A stretch of DNA of 56,255 bases from Alphaproteobacteria bacterium (GTDB taxonomy: Bacteria > Pseudomonadota > Alphaproteobacteria > UBA8366 > GCA-2717185), in the NCBI GenBank assembly GCA_040905865.1, contig JBBDQU010000011.1, positions 1-56,255 on the forward strand, written 5' to 3'. Every line of letters begins with the position of its first letter. Positions within the stretch are counted from its first letter, which is position 1. Below, piece by piece: positions 33,183-40,618 of this stretch. A model generated the notes under the pieces. It saw only the letters and a program-made list of their open reading frames with translations, was not told the origin of the DNA and did not search any database. Both the position numbers and the translations under genes were made by a program.

Positions 33183-33641
33183 CTAATCTCCGAAAATCGC
33201 GTGCCTGACCCGGTCGCCGGGTTTTATGTCCAGTCGGCTTGCCGTGCCGCTGTTCAGTTCAAGGACGGCCTTGACCGCGCCTTTCGACCGGACGGGTTCC
33301 TCCGAATGCGGCACGGTGCGTTCGCGGATGCTCTCGATTGTGCCGTCCGCCGCGATAAACAGCATATCCAGCGGAATGAAGGTGTTCTTCATCCAGAAGG
33401 AAACTTTTTGCGGCCTGTCATACGGGAACAGCATGCCCGCATCCGCATCCATCTGCCGCCGGAACATCAGTCCCTGCGCCTGCTGGCGCGGCGAGACGGC
33501 GAGTTCGACCCGGAAGGTCCGGGGGCCGTCGGCCGTTTCCACGACCAGTTCCGACCATTCGAAGCTTTCAACCGCCCGCGTCGGGCCGGTATGGCCGGCC
33601 AGCAACAGGAAGGCGAACAGGGCGGCGGCGACGCGAATCAT
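33183..33641 (-). CDS. DUF192 family exported protein
   Basis: 152-aa protein with an N-terminal signal peptide (AALFAFLLLAG) followed by a DUF192 domain: AVSPRQQAQGLMFRR, ML FPYDRPQKVSFWMKNT and PLDMLFIAADGTI are hallmark segments. The function of DUF192 is unknown; some occur in the envelope. It is downstream of cysQ on the same strand, 13 bases apart, so the two are likely co-transcribed. Convergent with the preceding exported gene. Confidence 0.85.
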   Translation of the reverse strand: MIRVAAALFAFLLLAGHTGPTRAVESFEWSELVVETADGPRTFRVELAVSPRQQAQGLMFRRQMDADAGMLFPYDRPQKVSFWMKNTFIPLDMLFIAADGTIESIRERTVPHSEEPVRSKGAVKAVLELNSGTASRLDIKPGDRVRHAIFGD

Positions 33642-33654
33642 GGCCGGTAAAGCG

Positions 33655-34428
33655 TCACGTGAGGTTCCCCCAGGCGATGAACGACGGATTCAGCAGCGGA
33701 TCCTTGCCATAGAGCAGCGGTTCGCCGTCCTCCGTCGTCACCCGGCCGCCGGCGGCCAGCAGGATGGCGTGCCCGGCGGCGGTGTCCCATTCCATCGTGG
33801 GTCCGAAGCGCGGATAGACATCCGCTTCGCCCGCGGCCAGCAGGCAGAATTTCAGCGAACTCCCCGCATTCCTGATCCCCGCCAGCGGCCGCCCCTTCAG
33901 GAAGGCTTCCAGCGTATCCCTGTCGCCGTGCCGCCGGCTGGCCAGCACGGTAACGCCCGCATCGGGTACGTCGCGGATGGCGATGGGCGTGGCGGCCGCG
34001 CCATCGGCCGTGCGTGTCGCGCCGACGCCGACAACACCGGCATAGGTCACGCCCAGCGCCGGCGCATAGATCACGCCCAGGACCGGAACACGGTTGACGA
34101 CAAGCGCGATATTGACCGTGAATTCGCCGTTGCGGTTGAGGAACTCCTTGGTGCCGTCCAGCGGGTCGACCAGCCAGAACGGGGCATCGCCGATTTTCGG
34201 CATTTCGCCGCGCGACGCGGCTTCCTCCGCGACAACCGGATATTCCGGCGTCAGCGCCTGCAGGGCCGGGATGATGATCGCTTCGGCCCGGGTGTCGGCC
34301 TCGGTCACCGGCGAATCATCCTCTTTCCGGTCGACGGAGAAATCCGTCGCATAGACCGCCATGATCGTTGCGCCGGCGTCATGGGCGGCGGCGACGATGG
34401 CGGGAAGGAGTGTACTGTAATCGGTCAT
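33655..34428 (-). CDS. cysQ: 3'(2'),5'-bisphosphate nucleotidase
   Basis: 257-aa inositol-monophosphatase-fold enzyme. The metal-binding motif DPLDGTKEFL and the second motif WDTAAGHAIL are perfect CysQ signatures; EEAASR supplies the first acid. CysQ hydrolyses PAP to AMP, relieving inhibition of sulfate-assimilation enzymes. ATG 34428 begins the standard N-terminal helix. Transcription goes on into DUF192. Confidence 0.93.
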   Translation of the reverse strand: MTDYSTLLPAIVAAAHDAGATIMAVYATDFSVDRKEDDSPVTEADTRAEAIIIPALQALTPEYPVVAEEAASRGEMPKIGDAPFWLVDPLDGTKEFLNRNGEFTVNIALVVNRVPVLGVIYAPALGVTYAGVVGVGATRTADGAAATPIAIRDVPDAGVTVLASRRHGDRDTLEAFLKGRPLAGIRNAGSSLKFCLLAAGEADVYPRFGPTMEWDTAAGHAILLAAGGRVTTEDGEPLLYGKDPLLNPSFIAWGNLT

Positions 34429-34616
34429 GCGCTGTTCCGTTCATGGCGTTGCGTCTTCCGGCCGGTCATCCGCCCTGCCGCAAAACTACCCGACAGCAGC
34501 GCGCGCGTCATCCCATTCGGCGGCGGCCGGGTTTTTGCCGGTGCGCCCGCCGTGCTAGGGTTTGCGGCGACGTGACTGATAAAAATAATCCCGCGGACAG
34601 ACAGGGCGGCACGACG

Positions 34617-35234
34617 ATGGCGGATGAGACAAGACTGGACCCTAAGGAGCATGAGTCGCGCGTGCGGGCGCATTACCTGCCGCTGCTGGCGAAGCACGGC
34701 GACACCAACCTCGTCGTGGATTTCCAGCATGCGGGCAACCATCAGGCCCGGTTCAGCATCCTGGCCGGCATCGACGACATTTCAGAAGTCTCGCTGCTCG
34801 ATGTCGGTTGCGGAATCGGCCATTTCGCCGGCTGGCTGGCGAAACGCGATTTCCGGGGAGATTACATCGGGATCGACCTGCTGCCCGAAATGGTCGAACG
34901 GGCGCGCAACGCCCATCCGGGCTTCCGCTTCGAGCGCGCGGACCTGCTCGACCCGAAAACCCACTACGTCGCCGATTATGTGATGTCGAGCGGCATTTTT
35001 CACCTCGGCGACCAGGACTTCATGCACCGGATGATCGCCGCGATGTACGCCTCATGCCGCAAGGGCGTGGCGTTCAACAGCCTGTCCTCGTGGGACCTAT
35101 CGGGGTCGCAAGGCCATTTTTTCCGCGCGGACCCGCTGAAGACGCTGGATTTCTGCCGCGGGCTGAGCTCGCAGATCCTGATGCGGCATGACTACCTGCC
35201 GCATGACTTCACGATCTTCATGTTCCGCGAATAA
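34617..35234 (+). CDS. Class I SAM-dependent methyltransferase
   Basis: 205-aa methyltransferase with motif I LLDVGCGIGHFAGWL and an acidic residue after the second strand (IGIDLLPEMV). The middle and C-terminal part (GIFHLGDQDFMHRM, SSWDLSGSQGHFFRADP) is characteristic of a bacterial small methyltransferase group of unknown substrate. ATG 34617 is the start; an in-frame frame extending to 34368 is antisense-frame noise. Divergent from cysQ and convergent with nrdB, three bases apart. Confidence 0.87.
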   Translation: MADETRLDPKEHESRVRAHYLPLLAKHGDTNLVVDFQHAGNHQARFSILAGIDDISEVSLLDVGCGIGHFAGWLAKRDFRGDYIGIDLLPEMVERARNAHPGFRFERADLLDPKTHYVADYVMSSGIFHLGDQDFMHRMIAAMYASCRKGVAFNSLSSWDLSGSQGHFFRADPLKTLDFCRGLSSQILMRHDYLPHDFTIFMFRE

Positions 35235-35236
35235 AT

Positions 35237-36196
35237 CTAATCGAAGGCTTCGTCCCAGCTGCCCCGGGTCGCGGCGCGGGAGTATTCGGTGGAGCGGTTC
35301 TCGAAGAAATTGGCGTGTTCGACCCCGTTCAGCATTTCCTCCAGCCAGGGCAGGGGGTTGCGCGCCGTCTTGTAGATCGGCTGCAGGCCGATCTGGGTCA
35401 GCCGGCGGTCGGCGATATAGCGGATATACTGTTTCACCTCGTCGCCGGTCAGCCCCTCGACCGCGCCCATCTCGAAGGCGAGGTCGATGAAGGCGTCCTC
35501 ATGGCCGACGATGGTGTCGCAGGCGCGGTAGAGTTCGCGCTGCATGTCCGGATTCCAGACCTGCGGGTTCTCGTCGATGAAGGTGCGGAACAGGCGGATG
35601 ATCGAATTGGTGTGCAGCGATTCGTCCCGCACCGACCAGGTAACGATCTGGCCCATGCCCTTCATCTTGTTGAAGCGCGGAAAGTTGAGCAGGATCGCGA
35701 AGGAGGCGAACAGTTGCAACCCTTCGGTGAAGGCGCCGAACACCGCCAGCGTCTTGGCGATGTCTTCCGGGCTGCCGACGCCCCATTGCTGCATGTAGTC
35801 GTATTTGTCCTTCATCGCCTTGTATTTGAGGAAAGCCTGGTATTCCGCTTCGGGGATGCCGAGCGTGTCCAGCAGATGGCTGTAGGCGGAGATATGGATC
35901 GTCTCGATATTCGAGAACGCGGACAGCATCATCTGCACTTCGGTCGGTTTGAAGACCTGGGCGTAATGCTTCATGTAGCAGTTGTTCACCTCGACATCCG
36001 CCTGGGTGAAGAACCGGAAGATCTGCGTCAGCAGGTTGCGTTCCGAATCGTTCAGGTTCCGCCGCCAGTCCTTGACGTCGTCGGCCAGCGGCACTTCCTC
36101 CGGCAGCCAGTGGCTGCGCTGCTGCATCAGCCAGGCGTCATACGCCCAGGGATACTGGAACGGCTTGTAAACGGTGCGCGCGTCGAGAAGCGACAT
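35237..36196 (-). CDS. nrdB: Ribonucleotide reductase class Ia, beta subunit
   Basis: 319-aa ferritin-like subunit that generates the tyrosyl radical used by NrdA to reduce ribonucleoside diphosphates. The metal/radical motif ETIHISAY has E, H and the radical Tyr in the standard spacing; later ligands are in FTEGLQLF and VRDESLHT, the first ligand in TQADVEV. The radical tyrosine is kept, so this is a Y-type (not the Chlamydia-type F) enzyme. It lies 41 bases downstream of nrdA on the same strand. No nrdI or nrdH is adjacent. Confidence 0.95.
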   Translation of the reverse strand: MSLLDARTVYKPFQYPWAYDAWLMQQRSHWLPEEVPLADDVKDWRRNLNDSERNLLTQIFRFFTQADVEVNNCYMKHYAQVFKPTEVQMMLSAFSNIETIHISAYSHLLDTLGIPEAEYQAFLKYKAMKDKYDYMQQWGVGSPEDIAKTLAVFGAFTEGLQLFASFAILLNFPRFNKMKGMGQIVTWSVRDESLHTNSIIRLFRTFIDENPQVWNPDMQRELYRACDTIVGHEDAFIDLAFEMGAVEGLTGDEVKQYIRYIADRRLTQIGLQPIYKTARNPLPWLEEMLNGVEHANFFENRSTEYSRAATRGSWDEAFD

Positions 36197-36237
36197 GATG
36201 GATTCCCTGTACCTTTATTTATTCTCGCCTTTTCGCC

Positions 36238-38241
36238 CTACTGGCAGGACAGGCATTCCTCGTAATCGTTGCTTTCGGCAATGACCGGCTGGTCCTCGCT
36301 GTTGACCCGTCCCAGATGCGGCAGCGAGGTGACGGCGCCGGCGCCGGTAATGGCGACCGATTCGGAGCGCTGCATCGACTTGGAGCGGCAGTAATAGAGG
36401 CTCTTCACGCCCTTCTTCCAGGCCTGGAAATGAATCTGGTGCAGGTCCCGCTTGTGGATATCCGCCGACAGGAAGACGTTCAGCGACTGCGCCTGGCAGA
36501 CATGGGGGGCGCGATCCGCCGCCAGGTCGATCAGCCAGCGCTGGTCGAGCTCGAAGGCGGTCTTGTAGACGTCCTTTTCCAGATCGGTCAGGAAATCCAG
36601 ATGCTGGACCGAGCCCTCATGGGAGACAATCGACGACCAGGTCTCGTCGTCGTTTTTCCCTTTGCTCGCAAGCAGTTCTTTCAAATGCCTGTTACGGACA
36701 GTGAAGGAGCCGGACAGCGTCTTGTGGGTGAAGCTGTTGGCGGCGATGGGTTCGATACCCGGCGATGTCCCGCCGCAGATGATCGAGATCGACGCGGTCG
36801 GCGCGAGCGACAGCTTGTTGGAAAAACGTTCCTCGATACCGTAATCCGCCGCGTCGGGGCAGGCGCCGCGTTCCCGCGCCAGCTTTACCGAAGCCGCATC
36901 GGCCTGCTCGCGGATATGCCTGAACATGCGCCGGTTCCAGACATTGGCCATGACCCCCTCCAGCGGAATGCCGTTGGCCTGCATGAAGGAGTGGAAGCCC
37001 ATGACGCCGAGTCCGACCGAGCGTTCGCGCATCGCCGCATAGGTCGCGTTCCTGAATTCCGGCGGGGCCTGGTCGATGAAATCCTGCAGGGCGTTGTCGA
37101 GGAAGCGCATCACGTCCTCGATGAACTGCGGGTCGTCCTCCCATTCGGCGTACTTCTCGACATTGAGCGAGGAGAGGCAGCACACCGCCGTGCGCTCCCG
37201 GCCGAATCGGTCGGTGCCGGTCGGCAGGGTGATTTCCGAACACAGGTTGGAGGTTTTCACATGCAGTCCGGCCAGCTTGTGGTGTTCCGGGATCGCGCGG
37301 TTCACATGGTCGATATAGACCAGATACGGCTCGCCGGTCTCGATTCGCGCGGTCAGCAGGCGAATCCACAAATCGCGCGCCTTCACCCGGCGCAGCACCG
37401 AATCGTCCTTCGGGCTGGTCAGCGCCCATTCCTCGTCCGCCTCGACCGCGCGCATGAAGGCGTCGGGCACCAGCACGCCGTGATGCAGGTTCGGCGCCTT
37501 GCGGTTCGGGTCGCCGCCGGTGGGGCGGCGCAGTTCGATGAATTCCTCGATTTCCGGATGGCTGAGCGGCAGGTAGACGGCGGCGCTGCCCCGGCGCAAC
37601 GATCCCTGGCTGATCGCCAGGGTCAGCGAATCCATCACCCGGATGAAGGGAACGACGCCGGAGGTCTTGCCGTTCAGCCCGACCTTTTCGCCGATCGAGC
37701 GCAGGTTGCCCCAGTAGCTGCCGATTCCGCCGCCGCGCGCCGCCAGCCAGACATTCTCGCTCCACAGGCCCAGGATGCCGCCCAGGCTGTCGCTGGCCTC
37801 GTTCAGGAAGCAGGAAATCGGCAGGCCCCGCCTGGTGCCGCCATTGGACAGCACCGGGGTGGAGGGCATGAACCACAGGTTGGAGATATAGTCGTACAAC
37901 CGTTGCGCATGGGCGCTGTCATCCGCGAAATGCATGGCGACGCGGGCGAACAGGTCCTGGAAGCTTTCATCCGGCAACAGATAGCGATCTTTCAGCGTTT
38001 CCTTGCCGAACAGGGTCAGATTGTCGTCGCGCGACCGGTCCATCCGCACGGAAATGCCGCGCTCGTTCTGGGCGATATCGCCATGCAGTTCCGCCGACAT
38101 GTCGGATTCATCATCCGGCGCGACGCAGTTCCCGATCGCTTCGCTATTGTTGCTGGCGCCGGCGGGATCGTAATCATCCTCCGCCGCAAAGTTATCCACA
38201 TAGGTGGAATCCCGCGTCAACCCGTCCGTTACCTCGACCAA
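36238..38241 (-). CDS. nrdA: Ribonucleotide reductase class Ia, alpha subunit
   Basis: 667 aa from the TTG at 38241. Catalytic cysteines are seen in PISCFLNEAS, TSNLCSEI and AVCCLSSLN, and the C-terminal redox pair is ECLSCQ. There is no N-terminal ATP-cone, so activity is probably not regulated by dATP through that domain. A longer frame begins at ATG 38310, but AGGAGG sits 5 bases upstream of the TTG and the sequence above it holds regulator-like sites (38253-38303), so the ATG is probably not used. nrdB follows 41 bases downstream. Confidence 0.93.
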   Translation of the reverse strand: MVEVTDGLTRDSTYVDNFAAEDDYDPAGASNNSEAIGNCVAPDDESDMSAELHGDIAQNERGISVRMDRSRDDNLTLFGKETLKDRYLLPDESFQDLFARVAMHFADDSAHAQRLYDYISNLWFMPSTPVLSNGGTRRGLPISCFLNEASDSLGGILGLWSENVWLAARGGGIGSYWGNLRSIGEKVGLNGKTSGVVPFIRVMDSLTLAISQGSLRRGSAAVYLPLSHPEIEEFIELRRPTGGDPNRKAPNLHHGVLVPDAFMRAVEADEEWALTSPKDDSVLRRVKARDLWIRLLTARIETGEPYLVYIDHVNRAIPEHHKLAGLHVKTSNLCSEITLPTGTDRFGRERTAVCCLSSLNVEKYAEWEDDPQFIEDVMRFLDNALQDFIDQAPPEFRNATYAAMRERSVGLGVMGFHSFMQANGIPLEGVMANVWNRRMFRHIREQADAASVKLARERGACPDAADYGIEERFSNKLSLAPTASISIICGGTSPGIEPIAANSFTHKTLSGSFTVRNRHLKELLASKGKNDDETWSSIVSHEGSVQHLDFLTDLEKDVYKTAFELDQRWLIDLAADRAPHVCQAQSLNVFLSADIHKRDLHQIHFQAWKKGVKSLYYCRSKSMQRSESVAITGAGAVTSLPHLGRVNSEDQPVIAESNDYEECLSCQ

Positions 38242-38303
38242 ATACCCCTCCTGTCCACAGCTGTGTATAGGATTGTTTGTGGATGAAACACTATATCTTG
38301 TAT
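38192..38303 (-). promoter_or_regulatory. nrd control region with DnaA-box-like and NrdR-box-like sites
   Basis: A perfect DnaA consensus TTATCCACA lies at 38192-38200, inside the first nrdA codons. Three looser matches lie at 38252-38260, 38262-38270 and 38278-38286 (TGTCCACAG; and on the minus strand CTATACACA and TCATCCACA). ACACTATATCTTGTAT at 38288-38303 resembles the NrdR repressor box; the minus-strand -10-like TATAGT lies within it. DnaA and NrdR control of nrd genes is established in other Proteobacteria. Confidence 0.5.
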
Positions 38304-38363
38304 TTGTCATGACCTTGCTTACTAAATGCGGAGAGTGTCAACAGGAACAAAAAGAGAACTTTT

Positions 38364-38501
38364 ATGGAATTTAACCGATTGCCGGACAAGGTCAACCGCT
38401 CCCTGAAATTGAATTTGCCGCCATACGGCGAAACTGCGATGGTCGCGGGCGTTTGGCGGTTGCCGGATTATACGGAAACGGGACGGGGCGGATGCGACTG
38501 A
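38364..38501 (+). CDS. Hypothetical 45-aa protein, uncertain
   Basis: ATG 38364 to TGA 38499-38501 encodes 45 residues, with the next gene's ATG (38492) lying inside its end. It is divergent from nrdA. Upstream is A-rich but no clear Shine-Dalgarno sequence is seen (only AGAG at 7 bases or more). The product (MEFNRLPDKVNRSLKLNLPP...) has no known domain. It could be a leader coupling nrd regulation to the methyltransferase gene, or chance. Confidence 0.3.
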   Translation: MEFNRLPDKVNRSLKLNLPPYGETAMVAGVWRLPDYTETGRGGCD

Positions 38502-39052
38502 ATTTGGGCTGCGGCTTCAACAAAAGCACGGGTTACGTGAATGTCGACCGCAGCGAACATTGCGCGCCGGATATCGTGCACGACCTCGAACAGACGCCCT
38601 GGCCCTGGGCGGATTCGTCGGTCGATGAAATCGTCATGCGCCATGTTCTCGAGCATCTCGGCGCGACGACGGCGGTATATTTTTCCGTTTTGCGGGAAAT
38701 GTACCGGGTCTGCCGGCCGGATGCCCGAATCACCATCGTCGTTCCGCATCCCCGCCATGACGACTTCCTGCATGACGCAACCCATGTCCGCGCGGTGACG
38801 CTGGAGGGGCTGTCGATGTTTTCGCGCAGGAACTGCGAGGAATGGATCGCCGCCGGCAACGCCAATACGCCGCTGGCCATGATCGCCGGGGTGGATTTCG
38901 ACATCGTGGAATCCGAGGTGACGCTGGAGGAACCCTGGAAGAGCAGGTTCGAACTGGGCAGCGTCTCGCGCACGGAACTGATCCTGGCGCTGAAACAGTA
39001 CAATAACGTCGCCAAGGAGTTGAAGGCGGTGTTGCGGGTGGTGAAGGACTAG
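38492..39052 (+). CDS. SAM-dependent methyltransferase, class I
   Basis: 186-aa methyltransferase. The protein begins directly at the SAM motif, MRLNLGCGFNKSTGYVNVD, followed by DIVHDLEQTPWPWADSSVDEI and the HVLEHL segment of methyltransferase domains often found near polysaccharide or sugar genes. It is shorter than a full class I domain plus cap, but complete for this COG4627-like group. ATG 38492 has a GGACGGGG purine run upstream; a start at 38453 is in an alternative frame overlap region. It ends five bases before the MmgE/PrpD gene. Confidence 0.82.
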   Translation: MRLNLGCGFNKSTGYVNVDRSEHCAPDIVHDLEQTPWPWADSSVDEIVMRHVLEHLGATTAVYFSVLREMYRVCRPDARITIVVPHPRHDDFLHDATHVRAVTLEGLSMFSRRNCEEWIAAGNANTPLAMIAGVDFDIVESEVTLEEPWKSRFELGSVSRTELILALKQYNNVAKELKAVLRVVKD

Positions 39053-39057
39053 ATCGA

Positions 39058-40449
39058 ATGCAGGACAGCAGCGCCGCGGCGCCGGCGATTACCGAAACCC
39101 TCGCGGCATTCGCGGCGAACCTGAAATTCGAGGACCTGCCCGACCGGCTTGTCGCGCATATGCGGATGGCGATGCTGGATGGGCTGGGCTGCTGCCTGGT
39201 CGGCGCGACCCTGCCCTGGACCCGGATGGTGGCGGACCTGGTGCGGGCGGAGGGCGGCGCGCCGGAGGCGCGGCTGATCGCGACCGGCGACCGGGTGCCG
39301 CTGGCGGCGGCGGCGCTGGTCAACGCCACGGCGGGCCATGCCTTCGAACTGGACGATATCCACCGCGATTCGATCATCCACCCCAATTCGATCTGCGTGC
39401 CGGTGGCGCTGAACAGTGCGGAGGCGCGGGGCGGCGCGTCGGGGCGTGATGTGGTAACCGCGATGGTCGCGGGCTACGAGGTCGCGACGCGCGTCGGCAT
39501 GGCCGGCGGGACCGACCTGCTGCTGCGCGGTTTCCACCCGCAGGGCACCGGCGGCGCCATCGCCGCCGCCGTCACCGCCGGGCATATCTTTGGCTTGGAC
39601 GCGGCGGGCATGCGGAACGCCATCGGCATCGCCGGATCGCTCGGTGCCGGGTTGATGGCGGCGCAGGAAGGGGCGATGGTCAAGCGCCTGCATTCCGGCA
39701 ACGCGGCGCAGGCCGGTGTGCGGGCGGTGCTGCTGGCGCGGAACGGGTTTACCGGTATCTCCAACCTCGTCGAGGCGGAATATGGCGGATTCCTGTCATC
39801 CTTTGCCGGAAATGTGGATATGAGCCGGATCGCCGAAGGACTTGGCACGCATTGGGAGGCGGACGAGACCGGCTTCAAGCCCTATGCGACGGTGACCAGC
39901 ATCCATGCGGCGCTCGATTCCCTGGCGGTGATCATGCGGGACAACGGCCTCGCGGCGGGCGACATCGCGAAGATCCGCGTCGGCACCAGCAAGGCGACCT
40001 ATGTGCACTGCGCCTGGCCCTATGAGGCGCAAAGCGTCACCGCGGCGCAGATGAACCTGTATTACGGCCTGGCGATGATCGCGCTGGACGGCGCCGCCTT
40101 CGTGGAGCAATTCGACGCGGCGCGAATCGCCGACCCGGCGGTGTTCGATTTCATCGCCCGGATCGAGGCGGCGGTGGACCCCGAAATCGACGGCCTGGGC
40201 CGGGCGTTCCGGCATATGGCGCGGCTGAGCGTGGAAACGGTCGACGGCCGCCGCTTTTCGCATGAGGAGCGCCATCGCCGCGGCAGCCTGCAGAACCCGG
40301 TGTCCGACGCGGACCTGACGGCGAAATTCCGCGCCCTTGCCTCGGGGAGCCTGAATGCCGATATGGTTGCCGGGGTCATCGTCCTTTGCGGGAAGCTGGA
40401 CAGTCTGGCGGATGTCGGTCCGCTGATCGATGCGGTCTGCAATCCGTGA
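39058..40449 (+). CDS. MmgE/PrpD family protein
   Basis: 463-aa member of the 2-methylcitrate dehydratase/aconitate decarboxylase fold. Visible family segments are AMLDGLGCCLVGA, GHAFELDDIHRDSIIHPNS (active-site histidines), GAMVKRLHSGNAAQAGVRAV and the KPYATVTSIHAALD segment. The group catalyses dehydration, decarboxylation or isomerisation of tricarboxylates; the presence of no prp genes here leaves the substrate open. It follows the methyltransferase by five bases and is upstream of the helicase with a 169-base gap. Confidence 0.93.
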   Translation: MQDSSAAAPAITETLAAFAANLKFEDLPDRLVAHMRMAMLDGLGCCLVGATLPWTRMVADLVRAEGGAPEARLIATGDRVPLAAAALVNATAGHAFELDDIHRDSIIHPNSICVPVALNSAEARGGASGRDVVTAMVAGYEVATRVGMAGGTDLLLRGFHPQGTGGAIAAAVTAGHIFGLDAAGMRNAIGIAGSLGAGLMAAQEGAMVKRLHSGNAAQAGVRAVLLARNGFTGISNLVEAEYGGFLSSFAGNVDMSRIAEGLGTHWEADETGFKPYATVTSIHAALDSLAVIMRDNGLAAGDIAKIRVGTSKATYVHCAWPYEAQSVTAAQMNLYYGLAMIALDGAAFVEQFDAARIADPAVFDFIARIEAAVDPEIDGLGRAFRHMARLSVETVDGRRFSHEERHRRGSLQNPVSDADLTAKFRALASGSLNADMVAGVIVLCGKLDSLADVGPLIDAVCNP

Positions 40450-40462
40450 CGGGATCCGTAAA

Positions 40463-40497
40463 ACAGGACTGGACGTTAATCCGTTGTCCTGTATAAC
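40463..40497 (+). promoter_or_regulatory. Inverted repeat overlapping a -10 element
   Basis: ACAGGAC (40463-40469) and GTCCTGT (40486-40492) form a perfect 7-bp inverted repeat with a 16-base gap, and TATAAC at 40492-40497 is a good -10 hexamer. The downstream gene is the helicase, whose ATG is about 120 bases away. An operator is plausible; a weak hairpin is the alternative. Confidence 0.4.
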
Positions 40498-40618
40498 GAA
40501 AGACCGCTTTTCAAAAACCGTAATGCGCTGAATTTCCACTTCAGGTCTTGTTCATAAGGCCGACCCGGCTGCGGCCCTGTGGCGTCCGTGGCAATCCGTT
40601 CTCTGGTAAAGGCACCTG

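Noticed and set aside
36316-38286. A 656-codon plus-strand frame opposite nrdA
   Set aside because: Antisense shadow of nrdA; the latter has all catalytic cysteines.
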